The notes under the pieces were generated by a model that had not been told where the DNA came from, did not search any database, and was given only the letters and a program-made list of their open reading frames with translations. 64,000 nt of DNA, taken from assembly GCA_007570785.1 (NCBI GenBank), contig ML662449.1, forward strand, positions 15,819,922 through 15,883,921, written 5' to 3'. The stretch is from Antilocapra americana (Eukaryota; Chordata; Mammalia; Artiodactyla; Antilocapridae). Shown here piece by piece: positions 23,241 through 32,543 of this stretch; within the stretch, counting starts at the first letter, position 1; every line of letters begins with the position of its first letter. The position numbers and the translations under genes were made by a program.

Positions 23241-24450
23241 TCCACCTTACCTATCTCCTGAGAAACATGTATACAGGTCAATAAACAACACTTAGAACCA
23301 GACATGAAACATTAGACTGTTCAAAATTGGGAAAGCAGTATGTCAAGGCTGTATACTATTACCTTTTTTATTTACCTTATATGCAGAGTATATCATGCAA
23401 AATGCCAGACTGGATTGATCATGAGCTGGAATCAAAATTGCCAGGAAAAATATCAATAACTTCATATGTGCAGATGATACCACTCTAATGGCAGAAAACA
23501 AAGAGGAACTTAAGAGCCTCTTGATGAGAGTGAAAGAGATAAGTAAAAAAGCTGGCTTAAAACTCAACATTCAAAAAACTAAGATCAAGGCATCCAGCTC
23601 GATTACTTCATGGCAAATGGATGGGAAAAAGTGGAAACTGGCAGATTTTCTTTTCTTGGGCTCTAAAATCACTGTGGTTGATAGTCAACTACAGCCATGA
23701 AATTAAAAGATGCTTGCCCCTTGGAAGAAAAGCTATGACAAACCTAGCATGACTGTGTACTACGTTGCTTCAGTCATGTCAAACTCTGTGCAACCCTACA
23801 GACCATAGCCTGCCAGGTTCCTCTGACCATGGGATTTTTCCAGGCTAGAATATTGGAATGGATTGCATGCCCTAATCCAGGAGATCTTCCTGACTCAGGG
23901 ATCAAGCCCACTACTTTTATGTATCCTGCATTGGCAGGCAGATTCTTTACCACTAGTGACACATGAAGTACTAAAGAGCAGAGACATCACTTTGCTGAGA
24001 AAGGACCGTATAGGTGAAACTATGATTTTTCCAGTAGTAATGTATGGATGTAAGGGCTGGACCATAAAGAAGGCTGAGACCAAAGAATTGATGCTTTTGA
24101 ATTGTGGTGCTGGACAAGACCCTTGAGAATCCCTTAGACAACAAGGAGATCAAACCTGTCAATCTTAAAAGAAATTAACCCTGAATATTCATTGGAAAGA
24201 CTGAAGCTGAAGCTGAAGCTCTAATACTTTGGTCACTTGATGCAAAGAGCCAACACTTTGGAAAAGACCCTGATGTTTGGAACAATTGAAGGCAAATGGA
24301 GAAGAAGGTGACAGAAAGAGATGGTTAGATAGTGTCACTGACTCCATGGACATGAACTTGAGCAAACTCTGGGAGATAGTGTAGGACAAGGAAATCTGGT
24401 GTGCTGCAGGCCATAGGGTCACAAAGAGTCAGACATGCCATAACAACTGA
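23241..24450 (+). repeat. BovB LINE 3' fragment with SINE inside
   Basis: It covers the end of the reverse-transcriptase region (AAGGCTGTATACTATTACC, ICADDTTLMAEN in the frame near 23464-23499) to the 3' end with GGTCACAAAGAGTCAGACAT. It is frameshifted and dead. A minus-strand Bov-tA interrupts it at about 23751-23965. Confidence 0.87.
23751..23965 (-). repeat. Bov-tA SINE inserted in BovB
   Basis: GTTGCTTCAGTCATGTCAAA, CCAGGCTAGAATATTGGAAT and GATTCTTTACCACTAGTGAC identify it. BovB sequence resumes with CTAAAGAGCAGAGACATC. The duplication is not clear. Confidence 0.8.
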
Positions 24451-26376
24451 ACACCTGAACAATAACTTTATATGCTATTTATTGTAAGTTTTATATTATA
24501 GTTGAAGAATTGAACCACATATTAAGTAAATCAGCCCAAAATGACCCATCTAATTTTTAGGCAGAACTTGGGTAGAACTTGGCCCTAATCATAGGTTGTA
24601 ATGCTGAATTGTCTTAACTCTTAATTATTTTGTCCTCTACCTTCTATATAAAAGTACTTCAAGAATCTGACCAAAGTTTAAAATATTTCTATTTTTCGCC
24701 TAATAGTATCACCAAAAGTTTAGCTCGAGTATTCTAGGTATAATGACAGTTCTGACTGAATAAAATGACTTTATGAATAATCATTTGTACAATTAGATAT
24801 AAAATAATCCTACATTTCCTCGAAGACATCACTTTCATGTACTCTGTTAGACTTCATGGGCATCAAACAAACTTAAAAAAAAAAAAACTTTATCAAATCA
24901 TATCTTCTCACTTGGTGACAATGTATTATGTCTCCATGTATCTACCAGCATGTTTCCATTGAAAGGTTAAAGTGTTTCTTTTCAATAAATTATAATGGGA
25001 ATACTTCTCTACATTTCTGTAGAGAACATCTATAGAATAAGCATCTCTGTGGATAAACATCTCTACATGGAGACTAGATGTGTTTTACAATAGGTAAGAT
25101 GGTTTTATATGGACAGGATTTTATTTTTCCAGACTCAATTTTAGAAATAGATGATTCAGTAGCAAATATTCTGCTACTACATGAAAAAGAAACAATGTTC
25201 CAATTCCTTTTGTCATGAGACTGAATTTTGAAGCCTCTATTGCTTAGCTCAGGAGTCTTTGTTTTGTTCTAAAATTGAAAGTAATTATATCTCACCATTC
25301 ATAATGTGGTAATAAAGAAAATGTAATTGTGAGATATATATATATTTTCCCTATCAACAAAGCCTGTCTGCATTATTGCAAATAACCATGTAGACTGTTA
25401 CATTAAAAATTTAATGGTTATTACTATATTAGTTTTCTTAATTTGCACTTCAACCAGATTGAATATTTTCCTCTAATTCATTAAAAGGAAAATATTTTTA
25501 TACATTGTATGAACATTTATGCATAAAGTTTTTTATAAATTTTTTATACATCACCTTCTATACATTTTAGAAACCATATTAAGTGTTTCTCATAGACTTT
25601 AATCATCAGCAAGTACTTCTCACTATTATGTTACAGTAATGATTAGTAGTAAGGCAAGATAATTTAAAGTGCCAACAAAATTCCATTTTTTTTTGCTTCA
25701 AAATGAATATGATAATGACATTGTTTTTATTCAAGTTATTTTTCCTCTGGAATGATAACAGCAGGACACTTTCTGATGAATTCAAAATTAATTAATCAAC
25801 TGCAAACTGTGTAACATTAGAGTGTAGAGAGGACCACTTAAAGCATTCTTAGGTCATTATTTGGTCCATAAGCTATCATAGGGGTTTTCAACTCTGGTTT
25901 TGCATAAAATCCACCTCTAGAATTTTCAGAAAATAGCTATTCTTGGATTCTAGCATTTGAGATATTAAGTCTGGAGTGAGATCTGGGAATTGATTTTAAA
26001 ATTTCTTTTAGTGGTTCTACTATGAAATAATTTTTAGAGCCACTTTTTTATCTTAATTAGATTATTTTCTTTTGAGAATGGATCCATAGGGAATACAAGG
26101 TGACACTAATTCTGGTGACTGATCAATCCACTTGTCTATTGGTCTTAGATTACTCAAAGGAAGAATTTACTCTCCTTGTGAGTTTCCCAAAGATCACATG
26201 CTCATTCATCATACGTAATGCACAAGGGTTCTGTAGAATAGAAATTTAAATATATCAACTACTTTGAGGAATGATATAATTTTTTTTTAAAGAAGAAGAA
26301 GCATCAGCAGCTCATTTTCTTTCTAAGTGGTTAAGCCTTTGACCACATGATCTTGTGTCACTCCTGAAGTGGTATA
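24451..26376. other. No gene seen; AT-rich, contains a MER5-like relic
   Basis: Long AT-rich stretch without coding signal. Only the MER5-like piece at 25880-26035 is recognised. Confidence 0.45.
25880..26035. repeat. MER5-like hAT DNA-transposon relic
   Basis: GGTTTTCAACTCTGGTTTTG at the left and TTTTAGTGGTTCTACTATG at the right, with CTGGGAATTGATTTTAAAAT between. This resembles the terminal and internal parts of the mammalian MER5 (hAT-Charlie) family. It is heavily decayed. Confidence 0.5.
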
Positions 26377-27888
26377 GTTGTTGTTGTTCAGTCGCTCAGT
26401 TGTGTCTGACTCTTTGTGACCCTATGGATGTCAGCATGCCAGTCTTCTCTGTCCTTCATCATCTCCTGGAATCTGCTCAGACTCATATTGAGTCAATGAT
26501 GCCATTCAGTTGTCTCATCCTCTGTCATCCCCTTTCCATCTTACTTTCAGTCTTTCCCAGCATCAGAGTCTTTCCCAATAAGTCACCTCTTCACATCAGG
26601 TGGCCAAAGATTTGGAGTTTCAGCTTCAGCATTAGTCCTTCCAGTGAATGTTCAGGACTGATTTCCTTTAGGGTTAACTGGTTTGATCTCCTTGCTGTCC
26701 AAGGGACTCTCAAGAGTCTTCTCTAGCACTACAGTTTGAAGGAATCACTTCTTCAGCACTCAGCCTTTGTATTGTCCAGCTCTCAAATACATACATGACT
26801 ACTAGAAAAATCATAGGTCTAACTATATGTACCTTTGTTGACAAAATAATGCCTCTGCTTTTTAATGTGCTGTCTAGGCTGGTCATAGCTTTACTTCCAA
26901 GGAACAAGCATCTTTAAATTTCATGGCTACAGTCACCATCTGCAGTGATTTTGGAGCCCCCCAAAATAAAGTCTCTCACTGTTTCTATTGTTTCTTCATC
27001 TATTTGCCATGAAGTGATGAAACTGAATGCCATGGTCTTTGAATGTTGAGTTTTAAGCCAATTTTTTCACCCTGCTCTTTCACTTTCATCAAGAGGCTCT
27101 TTAGCTCCTCTTCACTTTCTGCCATAAGGGTGTTGTCATTTGCATATCTGAGGTTGTTGATATTTCTCTGGACAATCTTGATTCCAACTTGTGATTCACT
27201 CAGCCTGACATTTTGCATGATGTACTCTGCATATAAGTTAAGTAAGCAAAGTGACAATATACAGTCTTGATATACTCCATTCACATTTTGTACCAATCTT
27301 TTGTTCCATGTTTGTTTTAAATGTTGTTTCTTGACTTGTATACAGGTTTCTCAGGAGGCAGGAAAGTTCACCTGGTATTTCTGTCTCTAAGAACTTTCCA
27401 CGGTTTGTTGTGATCCATACTTTCAAAGGTTTTAGTGTAGTCAATGGAGCAGAAGTAGATATTTTTCTGGAATTCTTTTGCTTTCTCTATGATACATTGG
27501 ATGTTGGCAATTTAATTGCTGGTTCCTCTGCCTTTTCTAAATCCAGCTTGTACATCCAGAAGTTCTCAATTCACATACTGTTGAAGCCTAGCTTGAAGGA
27601 TTTTAAGCATTACTTTGCTAGCATGTGAAATTAGGGCAATTGTATGGTAGTTTGAACATTCTTTGGCATTGCCCTTTTTTGGGGATTGGAATGAAAACTG
27701 ACATTTTCCAGTCCTGTGGCCACTGCTGAGTTTTCCAAATTTGCTGGCATATTGAGTGCAACACTTTAACAGCATCATCTTTTAGGATTTGAAATAGCTC
27801 AGCTGGAATTCCATCATCTCCACTAGCTTTGTTCATAGTGATGCTTCCTAAAGCCCACTTGACCTCTCATTCCAGAATGTCTGGTTTT
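26377..27888 (-). repeat. BovB LINE fragment, minus strand
   Basis: About 1.5 kb. Read on the minus strand it runs from the region before the reverse-transcriptase core (MNKASGDDGIPAELFQILKD and WPQDWKMSVFIPIPKKG near 27640-27836) through YANDNTLMAESEEELKSLLM (27040-27150). It ends with the 3' terminus, seen on the plus strand as GTTGTTGTTCAGTCGCTCAG. Stops and frameshifts make it dead. It is the longest minus-strand BovB piece in the window. Confidence 0.92.
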
Positions 27889-28556
27889 GGTTGTCTGAAT
27901 CTAAAGTATATTGTAATCAGAAGGTACTCTTAGTTTAGATAACTTGGAGAACTTAAAATTAATGAACTAAGAGCAAGGGGTTCACTACAAGGACTACATT
28001 ATTATCAATTTATTTTAAAGTTTCATTATCTGATTCTATTATAAGGCAAAAATAACCTGAGTGTCTTTGGTATGACTGCATTCACAGATAACCCATCTAA
28101 GGGTCTCTTAAAAAGACTATAGCTAAGCTGAGTAGAACTCCTAGGTATAAATAGACCAAGGAACAAACCAGGGTTACTTAATCCCTAGTCCCAAACTGCA
28201 GAAAAAGAAAAGTAAGCACTAACTAGTTCATACTTGAGGGGAGTCCCTAAGATCAACCTACCAAAGCCTGTTTGTAGTTGTCTCTTTCCCCTATTTCTCA
28301 CTGTATAGATAGAACTGCTAGACAGAAGGCATTAAACTCATTAGGTATACAGTAAAATGTGGTGACTATAGAATAACTGGAATTCTCTCTGTAAGTAAAA
28401 TAACAGTCTCATTACATCTTATCAAGCTTTTAATACTCCAAAACTCATATAAGAGAGACATTTTTAAAGCAGTAAAAGATGGAAAAGAGTTTCTGCAGTC
28501 CCCTTAAGGCAGCTAATATGTGTGAAGAGACTCTCCAGATAGAAGTGAAAGAAATA
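27889..28556. other. No gene seen; unassigned
   Basis: No coding signal or named family. Confidence 0.4.
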
Positions 28557-28581
28557 TGTGTGTGTGTGTGTGTGTGTGTGT
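28557..28581. repeat. (TG)n microsatellite
   Basis: Twelve uninterrupted TG units followed by a G-rich run. Confidence 0.95.
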
Positions 28582-28610
28582 TGGGGGTGGGGGAAGCAGC
28601 AAGATTTATT

Positions 28611-28634
28611 AATGCCAGAATGCCAGAATGCCAG
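28611..28634. repeat. Short tandem repeat, 3 x AATGCCAG
   Basis: Three perfect copies of an 8-bp unit (28611-28618, 28619-28626, 28627-28634). Confidence 0.95.
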
Positions 28635-28868
28635 AATACTAGTGGACTCTATATTCATTACTTAATGGAGCCGTGATGAAGACTTGGGGGCACTGAACTT
28701 TCTCTTCTGTGCTGATTCCAGATTTCAGCTTATGAAACAGGAAGAGACCTGGAACAGACTCTAACCTTACAGCACTCAGAAAGAACCAATTCTGCCAACA
28801 TCTTGATCTTGAACTTCTAGCATCCAGAACTCCTAGAAAATAAATTTCTGTGGTTTAAGTCACCCAAT

Positions 28869-28884
28869 CTGTGGTACTTGTTAT
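28869..28884. repeat. Target-site duplication, 3' side of ACP1 retrocopy
   Basis: CTGTGGTACTTGTTAT, identical to 30513-30528. It abuts the T-rich (minus-strand A-tail) end of the insert, as expected for L1-driven insertion. Confidence 0.95.
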
Positions 28885-29772
28885 TTTTTTTTTATTTTTG
28901 TAATTTCCCCAGTTTATTTGAGAACAATTTTTTTCTGACATATACTCATATGAATTTTAGATCAGTTATTTCAAAGTGCACACAAATTACATTTATTTGC
29001 CTATGACCCGGCACTGATAAAAGAATACTTAATATATCAATATTTAAGCATTCCAACATAAAAGGACTTTTTCCAACTTAATATTTTTTCCCACACAAGG
29101 TGATCTATAATTGACATTCAGGCAATTATACACATGTAGAAGCAGACACAGTCCCCAAACTGACTGTAAGATAAACCAGCACGCACATGTTCTTCTCCTG
29201 GATATAATTACATTTCCAGAGGCAAAGTGGTTCAAATGGGAACACATAAGTTGACTTCCTGATGAAATAAGCTACACCAACTTAGAAGGAGTGAAGGTGC
29301 TGAAGGTTAACCCCACACATCACCCTCCTTCCTGTCCTAAAAGTGTGCGTGTATGCACCTGAGCGTGACACTCCACCAACATCGGACGCCGGGCCCTGGC
29401 ATGCAGAGGTAGCGTGGGCAGGAGCCGTCCACGGAGGGAGAGGTGGCGCAGGCTCCTGGAGGGACGTCTTATCTCACTTCAGCATGTTCTACTGAGCTGC
29501 TCCACTATTTTGACTGCTCCACTGTTTTTGTAACTGGGGCAAAGTGGGAGGTTTAGCTAGTCTAAGGAACTCTTCCCCCTTAAGCTATCTGAATCACAGA
29601 TTTTTTATTTACTCTTTCACCAAATACAAAGACTGATTTCCATCTACAATTATTTTTTCAGGTAAGAAACAGTGAGTCAACTGAAGAAAGGGCTGCGGCC
29701 TTGGCTCGGGAGTGCTGACACTGCGAACACATGGCTTGGGGGGACGAGCCTGGGCCACGCGGGACGCCTGGG
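28885..29772 (-). other. 3' UTR and A-tail of the ACP1 retrocopy
   Basis: This covers everything between the stop codon and the 3' duplication. It has no open frame of note. The minus strand ends with AATAAA (28918-28913), then CTGGGGAAATTAC and an A-rich tail with a few T interruptions at 28899-28885. Confidence 0.85.
28913..28918 (-). promoter_or_regulatory. Polyadenylation signal (AATAAA) of the retrocopy
   Basis: AATAAA on the minus strand, about 13 bases before the A-rich tail begins. The spacing fits a used cleavage site in the parent mRNA. Confidence 0.85.
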
Positions 29773-30206
29773 TCAGCGAACCTTCTCCAGGAAGGCTCTG
29801 CAGCACCGCACACACTGCTGGTAGACGGTCTCAAAGTCAGCGTCGTTGCCATAATAGGGCTCTTCAATGATAAGTTGTTTTTGTGGATCATAGCTCCCAA
29901 GTAGTTCGATTTTCGCTCTGCAGTTTTTAACTTGATTACTTTTTCTATTCAAATCTCTCAGATTGCTCTCATCCATACACAGTATATAATCAAAAGTGGC
30001 AAAGTCTTCTTTGGTGACCTGCCGGGCAATGTGACTCATGGGGACGCCGTGCTTCTTCATGCAAGCCTGCCCCCGGTAGTCAGGGGGGTTCCCCAGCTCG
30101 TACGTGGACGTCGCTGCGCTGTCTATCCTCCAATTATCTGAAATGTTTTGATCAGTTACAAGTTTCCTGAAAACCGCTTCTGCGATGGGTGATCGACAGA
30201 TGTTAC
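29773..30206 (-). pseudogene. ACP1: ACP1 retrocopy exons 2-6, uninterrupted frame
   Basis: 434 nt with no stop or frameshift. It starts inside the phosphatase loop ([20 protein letters not shown]), passes [20 protein letters not shown] and [20 protein letters not shown], and ends [10 protein letters not shown] then TGA. In the family, Cys12 and Arg18 of the C-X5-R loop and Asp129 in the DPYYG motif are catalytic. Here Arg18 is kept and DPYYG reads EPYYG (GAG at about 29860). The frame is open upstream through the retained intron to a GTG at 30456, but has no ATG before the internal Met of CMKKHG. Translation would need a non-ATG start. Confidence 0.9.
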
Positions 30207-30456
30207 CTGCACAGGGGAGTCGGCAGGCGACAGAGGTTCTGACTCGGACACCGGACTTAGAACCGGGCTTGTCAAGCGGACCCAGCGTGCAGAGCGGCCC
30301 GGCGGCCGCGGGGCGCCGCGCACCGACCACCCTCGGTCTCCTGTCTCCGGCCGCCTCCCCACCACTTCCCCTGGTCCAGCGGCGCGGCTCAGGGCGCAGG
30401 ACGCCCTCCCCGCCCTCGGGGAAGCTCGGAGCGGGGCTGGGCCGGCGCCGTCTCAC
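30207..30456 (-). other. Retained intron 1 of ACP1, GC-rich
   Basis: 250 bp between exon 1 (...TGTCTGG) and exon 2 (GTAACATC...). It starts GTGAGA and ends CTCCCCTGTGCAG, matching splice-donor and acceptor consensus with a pyrimidine-rich end. Its length is not a multiple of three, so retention shifts the frame. It is GC- and CpG-rich, like the first intron of a CpG-island gene. I infer that the template was a partly spliced transcript. If intron 1 of the parent is much longer than 250 bp, this would instead be a transcript with an internal exon-1 extension. Confidence 0.8.
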
Positions 30457-30499
30457 CCAGACACACGAACAGCACCGACTTGGTCGCCTGCTCGGCCAT
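30457..30499 (-). pseudogene. ACP1: ACP1 retrocopy exon 1 coding part
   Basis: The ATG at 30499-30497 opens [14 protein letters not shown], the family's N-terminus including Cys12 of the phosphatase loop. The last base is the first base of the Gly14 codon. Only 13 bases of 5' UTR (CGCGGGCGGGAAG) precede it, so the 5' end is close to a plausible transcription start or slightly truncated. Confidence 0.9.
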
Positions 30500-30512
30500 C
30501 TTCCCGCCCGCG

Positions 30513-30528
30513 CTGTGGTACTTGTTAT
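30513..30528. repeat. Target-site duplication, 5' side of ACP1 retrocopy
   Basis: CTGTGGTACTTGTTAT, identical to 28869-28884. Confidence 0.95.
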
Positions 30529-30556
30529 GGTAGCCCTAGCAAATTAATCCAATGAT

Positions 30557-32338
30557 GGTAAAGCCATATAATTGAATTTGTTATTTTATCAATATTATTG
30601 GAAAATAGGAATTAGCTGAAACTGTCAACACAGAATGTAAAGTACTGATCAACATACAACCTCATATCTTCTTTACAGTTTAAGGAAAAATATATGTTTT
30701 AATAGGAAAAATTATAAATAGCAGAAAGTTTTTTGATTAAAAAAAGATAAGCTCTTTTTTTAGGGAAAATGTTTTTATCTTTTTATAGGGAAAAAGCAAT
30801 TGCTAGGAAATAAGTTACTTCTGTATCTCATATAAGAAGATACTCAAGATATGCTCTTAAAATAATATGTAAAATAAATCACATTTGCTTTAAATTAAAC
30901 AGAAAAAATAACGGTATTTTCCATTCTATAAACAATTGGCTAAATTTGTAACAAGTGACACTAATAAAATATGGTTTATCGTATAACTATACTATGGCTA
31001 GAAATGCTAGTATTGTTACAAATATATAAAGTTGACTATACCCTAAAAATAAGATGATTTTTATCACCTACAGTCATTTTAGGTCTATAAATTTTTCATG
31101 ACAAATAGATACACTTTAATTGCAACCTTGAAATGCTACTTAGATGGAGCTGAGCAATTAAATACAGAAAATAATTGTATATAGTGAATGCTTGCTTTGA
31201 TTTTTCCAGCTTTAAAATATAGATGATGTTACAATATAAATCTTGTGCGCATTACCCACTGCAACTGAGCTCAATTCTTTTCTAGTGTCATTCTGAGTTC
31301 CCATTGCCATAGTTGCTGGTAAGAAAATACATTTTTCTAAAAGATTTATAAATAATGATTGCAATGTTTTTAGCTCTTTGTAGTGAAATACAACATCCGA
31401 TGCCTCTGAGAAGAATATAAATCCAAGCACTAGGGAGCCATTCAGATCACACTTGAGTCTTGTTACAAGTAGGGCAAGAAAAGTATCTCACCGGTATCCA
31501 TTAATGTGTACTCTCCTGCCCACTTAAAAGATAAATTCCATGTATTTAGGTCCAGAAAGCATATATAAGGCTGTCTTTAAGCTTTATATCTGCTTTTGTT
31601 ACTCCAACATCTTGCCAAACAGAAAAAGATTGCATCTATTAACCCTTCTCTTTTCTAACATTACTTACTCTCATCATTCTTCTAAATGCTAAGTTAAAAT
31701 ATTTAATTTATGTGAACCTGTTTTGCAAGTGCATTCTTAATTCTCTGAAAATTAGGTAAATTCTATTTTTTTTACTATAATAAAGCATCAAAGTTATCTA
31801 TATTTGATAAATTGATTTTCATTATGTCTCTTCATATGAGATAAAAATTAATATTCAAAGATCATTTCCTCCTCATTTCCCTCCAAATAAGCCACTATTT
31901 ACTAATTGAATAATTGTTTACTATTTCACATATAGTGTATGCTATCTGAAAGAGAAAATGTACCAAAAAACAAACAAACAAACAAGAAAACCGAGGATGA
32001 CCATAAAAATAACATAATAGACTAGCATCCAGGAAAAAGGAAAAATCGACTGTTTCTGATACACACACACACACACACACACATAAATACACATATCCGA
32101 TATGCATGTCAGCAGTACATACACATTGATTATGTAGATTGTCTAGATTATGAAGCAGTAACAACATCAAATTTGCATGGGCTGTAAAAACAAAGGTTTG
32201 TTCCTTCCTCACGTTTATACTCAACTCTGTTCAGTGAAAGAGTTTGCTTTCCTTAGCCACTTGGGGTCCCCCAAGGCAGCTGAAGTTCCATAGTCTTTTG
32301 ACAACTCCATCTCATCATGAGATTTCAGAGTTCACAGA
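30557..32338. other. No gene seen; AT-rich with (AC)n
   Basis: No coding signal or named family. It contains an (AC)n run at 32061-32083 and a short CAAA repeat near 31970. Confidence 0.45.
32061..32083. repeat. (AC)n microsatellite
   Basis: About 11 uninterrupted AC units. Confidence 0.95.
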
Positions 32339-32543
32339 GGGCTTCCCTGATGGCTCAGTCAGTAAAGAAACCGCCTGCAATGCAGCAAATGCAGGTTCGA
32401 TCCCAGGGTTGTAAGATCCCCTGGAGAAGGAAACAGCAACTCACTCCAGTATTCTTGCAGGGCAAATCCAATGGACAGAGGAGCCTGGTAGGCTATGTAT
32501 TCCACAAGGTCACAAGAGTCGGACACAACTTAGCCATTAAACC
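32339..32543 (+). repeat. Bov-tA SINE
   Basis: The head GGGCTTCCCTGATGGCTCAG, a perfect B-box-like GGTTCGATCC at 32394-32403, and the tail GAGGAGCCTGGTAGGCTATG ... GAGTCGGACACAACTTAGCC. Confidence 0.93.

Larger units (their letters stand above)
28885..30512 (-). pseudogene. ACP1: ACP1 (LMW-PTP) semi-processed retrocopy with retained intron 1
   Basis: The parent enzyme is the cytosolic low-molecular-weight protein tyrosine phosphatase (158 residues), which removes phosphate from phosphotyrosine proteins. The insert runs between perfect 16-bp duplications. It holds a 13-base 5' leader, exon 1 (30499-30457, [14 protein letters not shown] plus one base), a 250-bp GT...AG segment (30456-30207), fused exons 2-6 (30206-29773), an 888-bp 3' UTR, AATAAA and an A-rich tail. 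Exon 1 plus exons 2-6 give 43 + 434 = 477 nt, exactly 158 codons plus stop. All other introns are absent. From the real ATG the frame runs into the intron segment and stops at 30391-30389 after 36 codons. Catalytic Asp129 is Glu. The exon-3 segment ([17 protein letters not shown]) is the isoform-1 version. Overall identity to the bovine protein as I recall it is high, so the copy is fairly young. It is probably non-functional as a phosphatase. Confidence 0.93.
28690..30556 (+). repeat. MLT1-like LTR, split by the ACP1 retrocopy
   Basis: The left part (28690-28884) ends with AATAAATTTCTGTGGTTTAA, GTCACCCAATCTGTGGTACT. The right part (30529-30556) continues with GGTAGCCCTAGCAAATTAAT. Together they read like the 3' end of a mammalian MaLR (MLT1-type) LTR: AATAAA signal, 'ctgtggtacttgttat', 'agccctagcaaa'. 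The retrocopy and its duplication sit exactly between the parts. Confidence 0.55.

Noticed and set aside
29773..30456. A 227-codon frame taken as a novel intact ACP1-like gene
   Set aside because: It starts at a GTG that is the first codon of the retained intron. The true ATG is in another frame and stops after 36 codons. Nothing in the sequence supports translation of the long frame.
29932..30547. Plus-strand proline/arginine-rich frames opposite the ACP1 copy
   Set aside because: They are GC-rich antisense shadows of the ACP1 exon 1/intron 1 region with no domain and no start context.
32339..32543. tRNA gene suggested by a perfect GGTTCGATCC B-box
   Set aside because: The B-box belongs to the tRNA-derived head of a Bov-tA SINE. 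No acceptor stem or full cloverleaf is present. The same applies at 13075 and 47317.
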